From the NCBI RefSeq assembly GCF_030581005.1, contig NZ_JAUQSX010000002.1, positions 496,001 to 560,000 of the forward strand: DNA of 64,000 bases, written 5' to 3'. Made by a program: the position numbers and the translations under genes. Below, piece by piece: positions 27,383 to 36,265 of this stretch. The number at the start of each line of letters is the position of its first letter. The first letter of the stretch is position 1. A model generated the notes under the pieces. The model was given only the letters and a program-made list of their open reading frames with translations. It had not been told where the DNA came from and did not search any database. Source of the DNA: Hymenobacter mellowenesis. Lineage in GTDB: Bacteria; Bacteroidota; Bacteroidia; Cytophagales; Hymenobacteraceae.

Positions 27383-28704
27383 GACGCCGCAAGCCGCGCC
27401 GCCCGAATGGCTTCCACGGCCCGCTCGCGCGCAAACTTGTGTTCCACTATTGGCCTTGGATATTTCGCAGTGCCCACTTCCGGCACCCATTTTTTGATGT
27501 ACTTCATCTCGGGGTCGACTTGCGCCTGCTGGCTCTCGGGGCTGTACACCCGGAACCAGGGGGCCGAAATGGCGCCGGTGCCGGCCATCCACTGCCAGTT
27601 GCCTACGTTGTTGGCCATGTCGTAGTCGAGGAGCTTGTCGGCGAAATACCGCTCGCCCCAGCGCCAATCGATGAACAGATGCTTGACCAGAAAGCCGGCC
27701 ACGGTCATGCGCACGCGGTTGGGCAGGTAGCCGGTTTCGTTGAGCTGGCGCATGCCGGCATCCACCAGCGGGTAGCCGGTGCGGCCCTCGCACCAGGCCC
27801 GGAATTCGTCCTCGTTGTTGCGGTAGGAAATGCGCCGCATCTTGGGGTCGTAGCTCTCGGTGGCGGTGTTGGGGAAGTGCCAGAGGAGCATCATGAAGAA
27901 GTCGCGCCAGATAATTTCGGCCAGCAGCTTCGGGTTCAACTCTTTGGCCTGCTTCATCACCTCGCGCACGCTCAACGTGCCAAAACGCAGGTTCAGCGAC
28001 TCGCGGGTGCTGCCGTGCTCGTTAGCGGGCGTGTCGCGGGTTTTGTGGTAGTTGCGCACCACGCTTTCGGCGGGCAGCTTCACGGGCGGGAAATACTGCT
28101 CGCGGCGCTCGAAACCCATGCTTTGCAAGGTCGGGCGCGGCCCGGCCTTGTCCTTGGCAGCGTGGTGCAGGTGCGCTTTGGTGAATAGCTCTTTGGAATC
28201 ACAAGGCTCCAGCAGCTCATCGGTCAGCTTGGCCGTGTAGGCCTTCAAGTAAGCCCCGAACACCTTGGGCACCGTGCCCGATTTGGTCATGATTTCGTCT
28301 TTGGCAAAAATCACCTGATCCTTATAGGTATGGAACTCGACGCCGTGCTTCTTCAGCATCTTCGCCACGGCCGTGTCGCGTTCGGTAGCATAGGGCTCGT
28401 AGTCCTCATTGGTGTGCACGGCGGCCACGCCGAAATCCTTCACCAGCTGCTCCAGCACCGCCAGCGGCCGGCCGTAGCGGGCCACGAAAGTGCCACCGGC
28501 CGCTTCGGTTGCGTGAGCCAGCTTTTCCACTTCATCGTGGATGAAGGTGAGCCGGGCATCGGCTTTATCGGGCAAGTGGTCCAGAATTTCCTTGTCGTAA
28601 ATGAACAGCGGCAGCACCGGCACGCCGCTGGCCAGCGCCGCCGCCAGCCCCGCGTTGTCGTGAATGCGCAAGTCGCGCCGATGCCAGAAGATGCAGATTT
28701 TCAT
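27379..28704 (-). CDS. phrB: Deoxyribodipyrimidine photolyase (cryptochrome/photolyase family)
   Basis: 441 residues. It repairs UV-induced cyclobutane pyrimidine dimers using light, FAD and an antenna chromophore. The N-terminal Rossmann domain opens ICIFWHRRDLRIHDNAGLAAA. The C-terminal FAD domain carries NRVRMTVAGFLVKHLFIDWRWGERYF and DYDMANNVGNWQWMAGTG, the class I photolyase signature. The FAD-contacting Asn and conserved Trp residues are present. Length and motifs favour a repair enzyme over a signalling cryptochrome. Its stop lies within the edge of a palindromic repeat. Confidence 0.95.
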   Translation of the reverse strand: MKICIFWHRRDLRIHDNAGLAAALASGVPVLPLFIYDKEILDHLPDKADARLTFIHDEVEKLAHATEAAGGTFVARYGRPLAVLEQLVKDFGVAAVHTNEDYEPYATERDTAVAKMLKKHGVEFHTYKDQVIFAKDEIMTKSGTVPKVFGAYLKAYTAKLTDELLEPCDSKELFTKAHLHHAAKDKAGPRPTLQSMGFERREQYFPPVKLPAESVVRNYHKTRDTPANEHGSTRESLNLRFGTLSVREVMKQAKELNPKLLAEIIWRDFFMMLLWHFPNTATESYDPKMRRISYRNNEDEFRAWCEGRTGYPLVDAGMRQLNETGYLPNRVRMTVAGFLVKHLFIDWRWGERYFADKLLDYDMANNVGNWQWMAGTGAISAPWFRVYSPESQQAQVDPEMKYIKKWVPEVGTAKYPRPIVEHKFARERAVEAIRAARLAAS

Positions 28705-28710
28705 GCTTGG

Positions 28711-28796
28711 TTAGTTGTCAGTTGCTGGTTGTCAGTTGTTAGGTCGAATGGCTGTCAACTGCGCTTAACAACTCACAACCAGCAACTGACAACTAA
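28711..28796. repeat. Palindromic repeat, family F
   Basis: Left arm TTAGTTGTCAGTTGCTGGTT and more pairs with ACCAGCAACTGACAACTAA near 28796. The motif TTGTCAGTTG also recurs directly within the left arm. It separates the SDR gene from the photolyase gene. Confidence 0.85.
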
Positions 28797-28802
28797 AAGG
28801 CT

Positions 28803-29519
28803 TTACTTCAATTTCCCCATGCCGCCGTCTACGGCCAGCACCTGGCCCGTCACGAAGGCGCTGTGGTCGGAGAGCAGGAAGGAGGCCGTGTAGGCCAAAT
28901 CCTCGGGCTGGCCGATGCGCTGCAAGGGGTGGCGCTTGCCGCCGGCCTCCACCTTTTCGGGCGAGTTGAGCAGGGCGGCGGCCAGCGGCGTGTTGGTGAG
29001 TGAGGGCGCGATGCAGTTCACGCGCACCCCGCTGGCGGCGTATTCGGCGGCCAGGGCGCGGGTGAGGCCCTCCACGGCCGCCTTTGCAGTGGCAATGCTG
29101 GTGTGGAAGCTCATGCCCGTATCGGCCGCCACGGTGCTGAACAGCACGATGGATGCCGTGCCTTCGGCCTTTTTCAGCCGCTTGATAGTGGCCTGGATGA
29201 CGCGCACCGCGCCCAGCACATTTATGTCGAAATCGGTCTGGAAATCCTCCGTGGGAATGCGCTCAAACGGGCGCAGCTTGATGCTGCCGGGGAAGTAGGC
29301 CACCCCGTGCAGTACGTCGGGCAGCGCATCGAAGGTCGTGCCCACGGCCTGGGTGGCGTCGTAGGCGATGTGCGTGGTGCCCAGCGCCGCCAGCTCCGGC
29401 GAAAGGTGGCGTGAGGCGGTGAATAGGCTGACCTTGAGCGTGCTAAGTAGCTTCGCCGTGGCCAGGCCAATGCCCGAGGAGGCGCCGATGAGTAGAATGT
29501 TTTTGTCGGTAAAATCCAT
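28803..29519 (-). CDS. Short-chain dehydrogenase/reductase-family protein
   Basis: 238 residues, taking the ATG at 29519 (MDFTDKNILLIGASSGIGLATA). The Rossmann cofactor motif GASSGIG is intact and VNCIAPSLTNTPLA follows the active site. The catalytic YxxxK position reads SIATAKAAVEG: the Lys is present, but an Ile stands where the Tyr is expected. A subfamily with this substitution exists as far as I recall, so it may be an altered catalyst or a non-catalytic SDR. Substrate unknown. Confidence 0.85.
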   Translation of the reverse strand: MDFTDKNILLIGASSGIGLATAKLLSTLKVSLFTASRHLSPELAALGTTHIAYDATQAVGTTFDALPDVLHGVAYFPGSIKLRPFERIPTEDFQTDFDINVLGAVRVIQATIKRLKKAEGTASIVLFSTVAADTGMSFHTSIATAKAAVEGLTRALAAEYAASGVRVNCIAPSLTNTPLAAALLNSPEKVEAGGKRHPLQRIGQPEDLAYTASFLLSDHSAFVTGQVLAVDGGMGKLK

Positions 29520-29613
29520 GCGGGAGTTGGGCAAGAAGCGCCGTTGAGTGTCTTTGCACAACGCCCAGCGCTGCCGAAGGTTTAGGTCCCTTCACAGCAG
29601 GGTTTTGGCCGCT

Positions 29614-29698
29614 GTAGCGACGCGGCACTTCGCGTCTCCGGTGGTGCACTCTCCTCCCATCGGGGCAACGCCGAGACGCGAAGTGTCGCGTCTCTATA
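29614..29698. repeat. Palindromic repeat, family D
   Basis: Left GTAGCGACGCGGCACTTCGC and right GAGACGCGAAGTGTCGCG form inverted arms, with one mismatch, around a ~33-bp spacer between the SDR gene and the pyruvate carboxylase promoter. The surrounding 29520-29812 gap has no other gene-like content. Confidence 0.8.
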
Positions 29699-29772
29699 CC
29701 ATTAAAGCTGGGTTTTTAAGAATATAGCATAATCAGGATGCCTGAAAAATAGGCTCGCAGCAGCCTTTCGCC

Positions 29773-29780
29773 TACTTTCG
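29773..29780 (+). promoter_or_regulatory. -7 element for pyruvate carboxylase
   Basis: TACTTTCG, one base from TAnnTTTG, lies 32 bp before the pyruvate carboxylase start. Confidence 0.5.
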
Positions 29781-29812
29781 CCGTACTCCCGCCTATCATC
29801 CCACCAGCCTCT

Positions 29813-32800
29813 ATGAACATAACTAAACTCCTGGTCGCCAACCGCGGCGAAATTGCGATTCGCGTCATGCGCGCCGCCAACGAGCTCAACATCCCCACGG
29901 TGGCCCTCTACACCTACGAGGACCGGTACTCGCAGCACCGCTACAAGGCCGACGAGGCCTACCAAATTGGCCGCGACGACGAGCCGCTGAAGCCTTATCT
30001 GGACATCGAAGGCGTCATCCGAATTGCCAAGGAAAACGGGGCCAATGCCATCCATCCCGGCTACGGTTTCCTTTCCGAAAACGCCACGCTCTCGCGTCGC
30101 TGCGCCGAGGAAGGCATCATTTTCGTGGGCCCGCGCCCCGAGGTTATGGAAGCCCTCGGCGACAAGGTGCGCGCCAAGGAAGTGGCCCTGCAATGCCAGG
30201 TGCCTCAGATTGAGAGCAGCGAGGCCGATTTGGTTGATTTTGAAACGGCCAAAACAGAGGCCCAGCGCATCGGCTACCCCGTGATGCTGAAGGCGGCCAG
30301 CGGCGGCGGCGGGCGCGGCATGCGCATCATCCGCGACGATGAGCAGCTGGAAAAAGGCTTCTTCGAGGCCCGCAACGAGGCCTTGAACGCCTTCGGCGAC
30401 GACACCGTGTTTCTGGAGAAGTTTGTGGAGCGGCCCAAGCACATCGAGGTGCAGCTGGTGGGCGACCACCACGGCAACCTCGTGCACCTATATGAGCGCG
30501 ACTGCTCGGTGCAGCGCCGCTTCCAGAAAGTGGTGGAAGTGGCCCCCGCCCTGAACCTGCCCGACCACCAGCGCCACCTCCTGTATGAGTACGCCCTGCG
30601 CATCGGGCGGGCCGTGGGCTACGACAACGTGGGCACCGTGGAATTCCTGGTGAACCCCGAGCAAGACCGGATTTACTTCATCGAAGTGAACCCCCGCATC
30701 CAAGTGGAGCACACCGTGACGGAGATGATTACGGGCATCGACCTGATTAAAACCCAGCTCTACATCGCGGCCGGCCACAAACTCAGCGACCCCGAAATCG
30801 GCCTTGGGCCCGACGTGGTGCCGCTACGGGCGGGCTTCGCCGTGCAGTGCCGCGTGACGACGGAGAACCCCGAAAACGACTTCAAGCCCGACTACGGCAC
30901 CATCGTGGCTTACCGCACGGCCGGCGGCTTCGGCATCCGGCTCGACGAGGGCTCGGTGTACCAGGGCGCGATTATTTCGCCGTTTTTCGACTCGATGCTG
31001 GTCAAGATTTCGGCCCACGCGCCCACGCTGCACGGCGCGGCCCAAAAAATGCTGCGCGCGCTGGACGAATTCCGGGTACGCGGGGTGCGCACCAATATTC
31101 CGTTCCTGAAGAATATCGTTGGCAACGAGGAATTCCAGACTGGGCACGCCACCGTCGACTTCATCAAGGACCATCCCGAGCTGTTCAAGTTCGAAAGCCG
31201 GCAGGACCGCGCCACGCGCCTCTTGGGCTTCATCGGCGAGACGGTGGTGAACGGCAACCCCGACGTGCGCCACCTGCTCGACCCGCGCGCCAACCCGCGC
31301 CGCCCACACCTGCCGCACTTCGACCACACCGAACCCGCGCCCGGCACCAAGCAAAAGCTGGACGAACTGGGACCCGAGAAATTCGCCGAGTGGCTGCGCA
31401 ACGAGCCGCTCATTCACTACACCGACACTACCCTGCGCGACGCCCACCAAAGCCTGCTGGCCACCCGCATGCGCACCTGGGACATGCTGAAAGTGGCCCG
31501 TGCCTATGCCCAGCAGCACCCCCAGACGTTTTCGCTCGAAGTCTGGGGCGGCGCGACGTTCGACGTGGCCCTACGCTTCCTGCACGAAGACCCCTGGGAG
31601 CGCCTCGCCAAGCTGCGCGAGGCCATCCCGAACATCCTCCTGCAAATGCTCATTCGCGGCGCCAACGGCGTGGGCTATAAGGCCTATCCGGACAACCTGA
31701 CGGAGCGGTTTGTGATGCAGGCGGCCGAAACCGGCGTGGACGTTTTCCGAATTTTCGACTCGCTGAACTGGATGAAGGGCCTGGAATCCTGCATCGGCTT
31801 CGTGCGCAACAAAACCGACCGGCTGGCCGAAGCCAGCATCTGCTACACCGGGGACATCATGGACCCGAACCGCACCAAATACACGCTCGACTATTACCTC
31901 AAGCTGGCCAAGCAGCTCGAAGATGCCGGCGCGCACATCCTCTGCATCAAGGACATGGCCGGCCTGCTGAAACCCTACGCCGCTACGGAATTGATTCAGG
32001 GCCTGCGCGACACGGTGAAAATTCCCATCCACCTGCATACCCACGATACGTCCTCGCTGCAGCCCGCCACCTACGCCAAGGCCGTGGAGGCCGGCGTCAA
32101 CGTTATCGACGTGGCCATTGGCTCGCTCTCGGGCCTCACCTCGCAGCCCAACTTCAATTCGGTGGTCGAGATGTTCCGGGGCACGCCGCGCCACCGCGAG
32201 TTCGACCAGCACTCGCTCAACGAGTTCAGCAACTACTGGGAGACCGTGCGCGAGATGTACTACCCGTTCGAGTCGGGCCTGAAAGCGGGCACGTCGGAGG
32301 TGTTTCAGCACGAGATTCCGGGCGGACAGTATTCCAACCTGCGCCCGCAGGCGGCTTCGCTGGGCTTGCTCGACAAGTTCGAGGAAGTGAAGCAGCGATT
32401 TGCCGATGTGAACATGATGTTCGGCGACATCGTGAAGGTGACGCCCAGCTCGAAAGTGGTGGGCGACATGGCCCTTTTCATGGTGAGTAACAACCTCACG
32501 CCGCAGGATGTGATGGATAAAGGCGAAGGCCTGAACTTCCCCGAATCGGTGCGCGAGCTGTTTCGCGGCGACATCGGCCAGCCTGAAGGCGGCTGGCCCG
32601 CCGAACTGCAGAAGCTCATTCTCAAGAACGAAACGCCCTTCACCGACCAGCCCAACGAGCACCTCGCGCCCATTGATTTCGATAAGGAATGGCCCGCGTT
32701 TCAGGAGAAATTCGCTGGTGCGAAGTTCACCGATATGCTGTCGTCGCTGCTCTATCCGAAGGTGTTTGAGGAATATTGGGGTTTCCGCCAGAAGTTCGGC

Positions 32801-33253
32801 AACGTGAGCAAGGTGCCCACGTCCACCTTTTTCTACGGTCTGAAATCGGGCGAGGAAACCATCATCGAAATTGCCCGGGGCAAGTCCGTCATCGTGCGCC
32901 TGGAGTCGGTGGGCGACATCAACGAAGAGGGCTGCCGCACCATCTTCTTCACCCTGAATGGCCAAACCCGTAACCTGCAGGTGCGCGACCAATCGGTGGC
33001 CGTCACCAAGGTCAGCAACGCCAAGGTTGACAAGAACAACCCGCGCCAGGTGGGCGCCCCGCTGCAGGGCATGCTGAGCAAAGTGCTGGTGAAGCCCGGC
33101 CAGGCCGCGCCCAAAAACACCCCGCTCTTCGTCATCGAAGCCATGAAGATGGAAACCACCATCACCGCCCCGCAGGACCTAACCGTGGCCGACATCAACC
33201 TGCCCGAAGGCACCCGCGTGAGCGCCGACGACTTAGTATTGACCCTGAGCTAA
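29813..33253 (+). CDS. pyc: Pyruvate carboxylase
   Basis: A 1146-residue single-chain biotin enzyme that carboxylates pyruvate to oxaloacetate to replenish the TCA cycle. Domains in order: biotin carboxylase (residues 1-~455; ANRGEIAIRVMRA, GGGGRGMR ATP-grasp loop, EVNPRIQVEHTVTE), carboxyltransferase barrel (~530-830; TDTTLRDAHQSLLATRMRT, IKDMAGLLKPYA with metal and pyruvate ligands, HLHTHDTSS), the allosteric/PC tetramerisation region, and the C-terminal biotin carrier domain with the biotinyl Lys in IEAMKMETTI. Length and order are typical. Confidence 0.98.
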   Translation: MNITKLLVANRGEIAIRVMRAANELNIPTVALYTYEDRYSQHRYKADEAYQIGRDDEPLKPYLDIEGVIRIAKENGANAIHPGYGFLSENATLSRRCAEEGIIFVGPRPEVMEALGDKVRAKEVALQCQVPQIESSEADLVDFETAKTEAQRIGYPVMLKAASGGGGRGMRIIRDDEQLEKGFFEARNEALNAFGDDTVFLEKFVERPKHIEVQLVGDHHGNLVHLYERDCSVQRRFQKVVEVAPALNLPDHQRHLLYEYALRIGRAVGYDNVGTVEFLVNPEQDRIYFIEVNPRIQVEHTVTEMITGIDLIKTQLYIAAGHKLSDPEIGLGPDVVPLRAGFAVQCRVTTENPENDFKPDYGTIVAYRTAGGFGIRLDEGSVYQGAIISPFFDSMLVKISAHAPTLHGAAQKMLRALDEFRVRGVRTNIPFLKNIVGNEEFQTGHATVDFIKDHPELFKFESRQDRATRLLGFIGETVVNGNPDVRHLLDPRANPRRPHLPHFDHTEPAPGTKQKLDELGPEKFAEWLRNEPLIHYTDTTLRDAHQSLLATRMRTWDMLKVARAYAQQHPQTFSLEVWGGATFDVALRFLHEDPWERLAKLREAIPNILLQMLIRGANGVGYKAYPDNLTERFVMQAAETGVDVFRIFDSLNWMKGLESCIGFVRNKTDRLAEASICYTGDIMDPNRTKYTLDYYLKLAKQLEDAGAHILCIKDMAGLLKPYAATELIQGLRDTVKIPIHLHTHDTSSLQPATYAKAVEAGVNVIDVAIGSLSGLTSQPNFNSVVEMFRGTPRHREFDQHSLNEFSNYWETVREMYYPFESGLKAGTSEVFQHEIPGGQYSNLRPQAASLGLLDKFEEVKQRFADVNMMFGDIVKVTPSSKVVGDMALFMVSNNLTPQDVMDKGEGLNFPESVRELFRGDIGQPEGGWPAELQKLILKNETPFTDQPNEHLAPIDFDKEWPAFQEKFAGAKFTDMLSSLLYPKVFEEYWGFRQKFGNVSKVPTSTFFYGLKSGEETIIEIARGKSVIVRLESVGDINEEGCRTIFFTLNGQTRNLQVRDQSVAVTKVSNAKVDKNNPRQVGAPLQGMLSKVLVKPGQAAPKNTPLFVIEAMKMETTITAPQDLTVADINLPEGTRVSADDLVLTLS

Positions 33254-33265
33254 ACCACCGTAGTG

Positions 33266-33354
33266 CGCTGTAGCGCGGACTTTGTAGTCCGCGTCCCCGT
33301 GCCGTTAGGATAATGCTAACAGCGCTGTAGCGCGGACTACAAAGTCCGCGCTAC
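33266..33354. repeat. Palindromic repeat, family C copy 2
   Basis: GTAGCGCGGACTTTGTAGTC (33270 on) pairs perfectly with the segment ending at 33354, with a ~37-bp spacer. Each arm also contains a smaller palindrome (GCGGACT/AGTCCGC). It lies downstream of pyruvate carboxylase. Confidence 0.9.
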
Positions 33355-33385
33355 TTTTCGGACAACATTTCCCTTCGCATTCTAA

Positions 33386-34726
33386 ATGAAACCATTCCTT
33401 CTCCTGGCCGGCCTGCTGGCTACGCTGCCCGCCGCCGCCCAGAAAAAAGCCACCAAGCCCGCTCCAAAAGCCGCCAGCGTATCGGCCGCCACCGTGACGC
33501 GGGTAGTAACCACCCTGGCCGCTGATGATATGCAGGGCCGGGGCACGGGCCAGCCCGGCGGGCTGAAAGCCGCCCAGTTTCTGGCCGCCGAATTCAAGCG
33601 CATTGGCCTAAAGCCACTGCCCGGCCAAACCGGTTTTGAGCAAACCCTCACCGTGTACCAGGGCCTGACCAGTCCGGTGGCGGCCGTTATCAACGACCAA
33701 ACCCAGTCCCCATCGCAGGCGGTGGCCATTTCCGGCCAGCCCACGCTGCGCTGGACCAGCGAAGACGCCCAGCCGCCGGCCATCGTCACCATCGGCCCCG
33801 AGCCGACCGAGCGCGGCAAGATGTTCTCCTACATCCATCCCACGGCCAACACGCTGGTATTTGTCGATACGGCCCATACCAAAGTCTTCCGTCAGCTGAT
33901 GGGGTACGTGGCCAAAGGCACGACCAGCACCGAGCCGCCGAAACCCTTTTCGACGGTGTTTGTACTGGGTCCCAAGCCAGCGTCGCTCAGCTACCGCATC
34001 AGCGCCAGCAGCGTGCTGGAGCCGGTGGAGCTGCGCAACGTGGTAGGTATGCTGCCCGGCAAAGACGCCAAACGAGCCAAGGAAAACGTCGTCTTCTCGG
34101 GCCACTACGACCACCTGGGCTACCTAAAGCCCTCGCCGGCCGGCGACTCCATCGCTAACGGCGCCGACGACGATGCCAGCGGCACCACCGCCGTGGTGGC
34201 CCTGGCCGAGTATTTCAAGAAGAAAAACGACAACGCCCGGCCGCTCATCTTCGTGGCCTTCGCGGCCGAGGAAGTGGGCGGTTTCGGCTCCCAGTTTTTC
34301 TCCAAGCAGCTCGACCCGCAGCAGGTGACGGCCATGTTTAATATCGAGATGATTGGCAAGGAAGCCAAGTTCGGACCCAACACTGCCTTCATCACCGGCT
34401 ATGAGCGGTCCGATTTCGGCAAGCTGCTGCAAGCCAACCTGGCTGGTAGCAAATTCAAATTCGAGCCCGACCCGTACCCCGAACAAAACCTGTTCTACCG
34501 TTCCGACAATGCCACCCTGGCCCGCCTGGGCGTGCCGGCCCACACCATCAGCACCGACCAGATTCCGACCGACGGCCTCTACCATTCGGTTGATGACGAA
34601 GTAGAAACCCTCAACCTGACCAATATGACGGCCGTCATTCAGGCCATCGCGCAGAGTGCCAGCGGCATTGTGGCGGGCAAGCAAACGCCCACCCGCATTC
34701 CGCCCCTCACCGACGACAAGCGCTAA
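33386..34726 (+). CDS. Secreted M28-family zinc aminopeptidase
   Basis: 446 residues with a signal peptide (MKPFLLLAGLLATLPAAAQ) and a short Lys/Ala linker. The di-zinc metallopeptidase motifs are complete: SGHYDHLGY (first His and Asp), GADDDASGTTAVV (bridging Asp), FAAEEVGGFGSQFF (catalytic Glu pair), and HTISTDQIPTDGLYHSVDDE with the final His. A PA-type insert probably occupies residues ~100-200. It likely degrades peptides in the periplasm or outside the cell. Its 3' end overlaps the convergent META gene by 4 bp. Confidence 0.94.
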   Translation: MKPFLLLAGLLATLPAAAQKKATKPAPKAASVSAATVTRVVTTLAADDMQGRGTGQPGGLKAAQFLAAEFKRIGLKPLPGQTGFEQTLTVYQGLTSPVAAVINDQTQSPSQAVAISGQPTLRWTSEDAQPPAIVTIGPEPTERGKMFSYIHPTANTLVFVDTAHTKVFRQLMGYVAKGTTSTEPPKPFSTVFVLGPKPASLSYRISASSVLEPVELRNVVGMLPGKDAKRAKENVVFSGHYDHLGYLKPSPAGDSIANGADDDASGTTAVVALAEYFKKKNDNARPLIFVAFAAEEVGGFGSQFFSKQLDPQQVTAMFNIEMIGKEAKFGPNTAFITGYERSDFGKLLQANLAGSKFKFEPDPYPEQNLFYRSDNATLARLGVPAHTISTDQIPTDGLYHSVDDEVETLNLTNMTAVIQAIAQSASGIVAGKQTPTRIPPLTDDKR

Positions 34727-35184
34727 TGTAAATACACCGCTTCCAGCCGGGCCACGGCCGTGTTGGTGGCGTCAAGAATCCGCAGTGTGTCGCCGCTGAT
34801 GCGATAGGCGCGGGCCTGTGCCAGCGCTCCGGTAAACGCATTTTCCGTGGCAATGGCCGGGCAACTCATGCGCGTACTCATCAGCGGGGTGAAGGTTAGT
34901 TCGCCGGGCTTCTCGCTGAAATAGCTGCCCCGAAAGCGGTTGCAGCTGCCGTTGCCCTCGGCCGTGCCGTCGGCGCGGAGGGTGAGGTAGGCTTCGCGGG
35001 TATCGGCGGGCACCGTCACGGGCTGGCCGGCTAATTGGCGGAGCACCCAGTGCGTTTCACGCAGCTGCGCATCAGGCGCGGTGCGGGCGGACGGGGGCGG
35101 GGTGGAAGTCGTTTCCTGTGCGGGGCGGGTGTTACAAGCAGTCGCCAGCAGCGTCAGCAATAGGAGGGGGAGGCGCATAATCAA
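34723..35184 (-). CDS. META-domain lipoprotein
   Basis: 153 residues. The lipoprotein signal ends in LLATAC, so Cys17 is the likely lipidated residue. A proline/threonine-rich linker precedes a META/HslJ-type domain: HWVLRQLAGQPVTV, a GNGSCNRFRGSYF core, STRMSCPA, and a DTLRILD strand. HslJ-like proteins are tied to envelope stress and novobiocin resistance in E. coli; the role here is unknown. It overlaps the tail of the M28 peptidase gene by 4 bp in convergent orientation. Confidence 0.87.
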   Translation of the reverse strand: MIMRLPLLLLTLLATACNTRPAQETTSTPPPSARTAPDAQLRETHWVLRQLAGQPVTVPADTREAYLTLRADGTAEGNGSCNRFRGSYFSEKPGELTFTPLMSTRMSCPAIATENAFTGALAQARAYRISGDTLRILDATNTAVARLEAVYLH

Positions 35185-35304
35185 GGAATGAAAAGCTTCA
35201 GCAAATTCAGGGTATTGCCCTGCTCAAATCAGCCTTTAACGCAAAAAGCCAGCGTTGCGACGCAGGCTTTTGGTATTGCAGATGCAGTAAGGACCCCGTC
35301 GGGG

Positions 35305-36126
35305 CTACTGCCCGAGCTTGAAGGTGAGGCCGGCCCCCACCACGGAGGTGCCCGCGGCCAGGCCACTAATGGCCTGACCAGCCGTCACATCAACGCGCAT
35401 CTGGGGGATGGGGCGCCAGTAGAGACCCGTTGTCGTGCCCGTGCTCAGGTTGGCGCGGCCGGCACCGTAGGCTTCCACAAAGAAGCCGGTTTTGGCGGTG
35501 AGGGGACCGTTCAGGGCCAACGTGCCAAGAAACTGGCCGTTGGAAATGTCTTTGGTCGTGATGCCCCGCTGGCTGAAGCCGAAGTTGGCTTCCAGGCCGA
35601 AACGCTCGCCAAGCTGCTCGGTCACGAGCAGGCGGCCGGCGGGGGCCCAAGTGCTGCTGCGCAAGCCGGCGCTGCCCGTGTTGGGCACGGCCGTTTCCAC
35701 CAGAATGGCTACCTGGGTACGGGTGTCGTAGTTGGGCGAAAGCATCAGCTTGGTGCCCACCACCAGGGGCGCCGCGCCGCGGGCCTGCAAGGCGCCGGCC
35801 TCGGTGAGGACGGTGGGGCCGTTGTGCAGGTAGCCCTGCGTCACGCGCAGCTCCATACTGTTGAAGAAGCCGATGCGCAGCGTGCCGGCGCTCAGGCTTT
35901 GGGCAAGGCCCGTGCCGCCAAACTGCCGCTGGAAGCCCGTTTCGAGCTGCACGCGGCCGGGCTGGAGCACCTGGGCCGTGATGGTTTGGCCGGGACGGTC
36001 GGCGCGAATGTTCCGCACAAAGGGGGCGTCCACGTTGGGGTTGTTTTCCTCGGCGGTGTTTTGGGCCAGGGTGAGTCCGGGGCTGCCCAACAGGGCGGCG
36101 GCGGCCAGCAGAGTGGTCTTTCGCAT
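35305..36126 (-). CDS. Outer-membrane beta-barrel, phenol-degradation MetA-pathway-like family
   Basis: 273 residues from the ATG at 36126 (MRKTTLLAAAALLGSPGLTLAQ, a signal peptide). The mature part has alternating hydrophobic beta strands (GRVQLETGFQRQF, RIGFFNSMELRVTQGYLH, MLSPNYDTRTQVAILVETAVPNTG) and ends GLTFKLGQ, a pattern seen in the MetA-pathway phenol degradation/transporter-like barrel family. It is probably an outer-membrane channel or structural barrel. No neighbouring catabolic genes point to a substrate. Confidence 0.75.
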   Translation of the reverse strand: MRKTTLLAAAALLGSPGLTLAQNTAEENNPNVDAPFVRNIRADRPGQTITAQVLQPGRVQLETGFQRQFGGTGLAQSLSAGTLRIGFFNSMELRVTQGYLHNGPTVLTEAGALQARGAAPLVVGTKLMLSPNYDTRTQVAILVETAVPNTGSAGLRSSTWAPAGRLLVTEQLGERFGLEANFGFSQRGITTKDISNGQFLGTLALNGPLTAKTGFFVEAYGAGRANLSTGTTTGLYWRPIPQMRVDVTAGQAISGLAAGTSVVGAGLTFKLGQ

Positions 36127-36204
36127 GCTACCCAGACCCGCCCGGCTACGACAAGGTTCATTTTTAGTTGTGTTTTGCCTGATTTTCGTCAAAAAGTTCT
36201 ACAC

Positions 36205-36212
36205 TAATTTCG
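36205..36212 (+). promoter_or_regulatory. -7 element for the 36266 esterase
   Basis: TAATTTCG, one base from TAnnTTTG, 53 bp before the chosen start of the esterase gene. Confidence 0.4.
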
Positions 36213-36265
36213 TATTATGCCATAATTTGGCAATAAATGAAATGCAGCGTCCAATTGCCCATCTT

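Noticed and set aside
31571..32992. A 473-codon minus-strand frame inside pyruvate carboxylase
   Set aside because: It is the antisense shadow of the carboxyltransferase domain and shows no motif or promoter.
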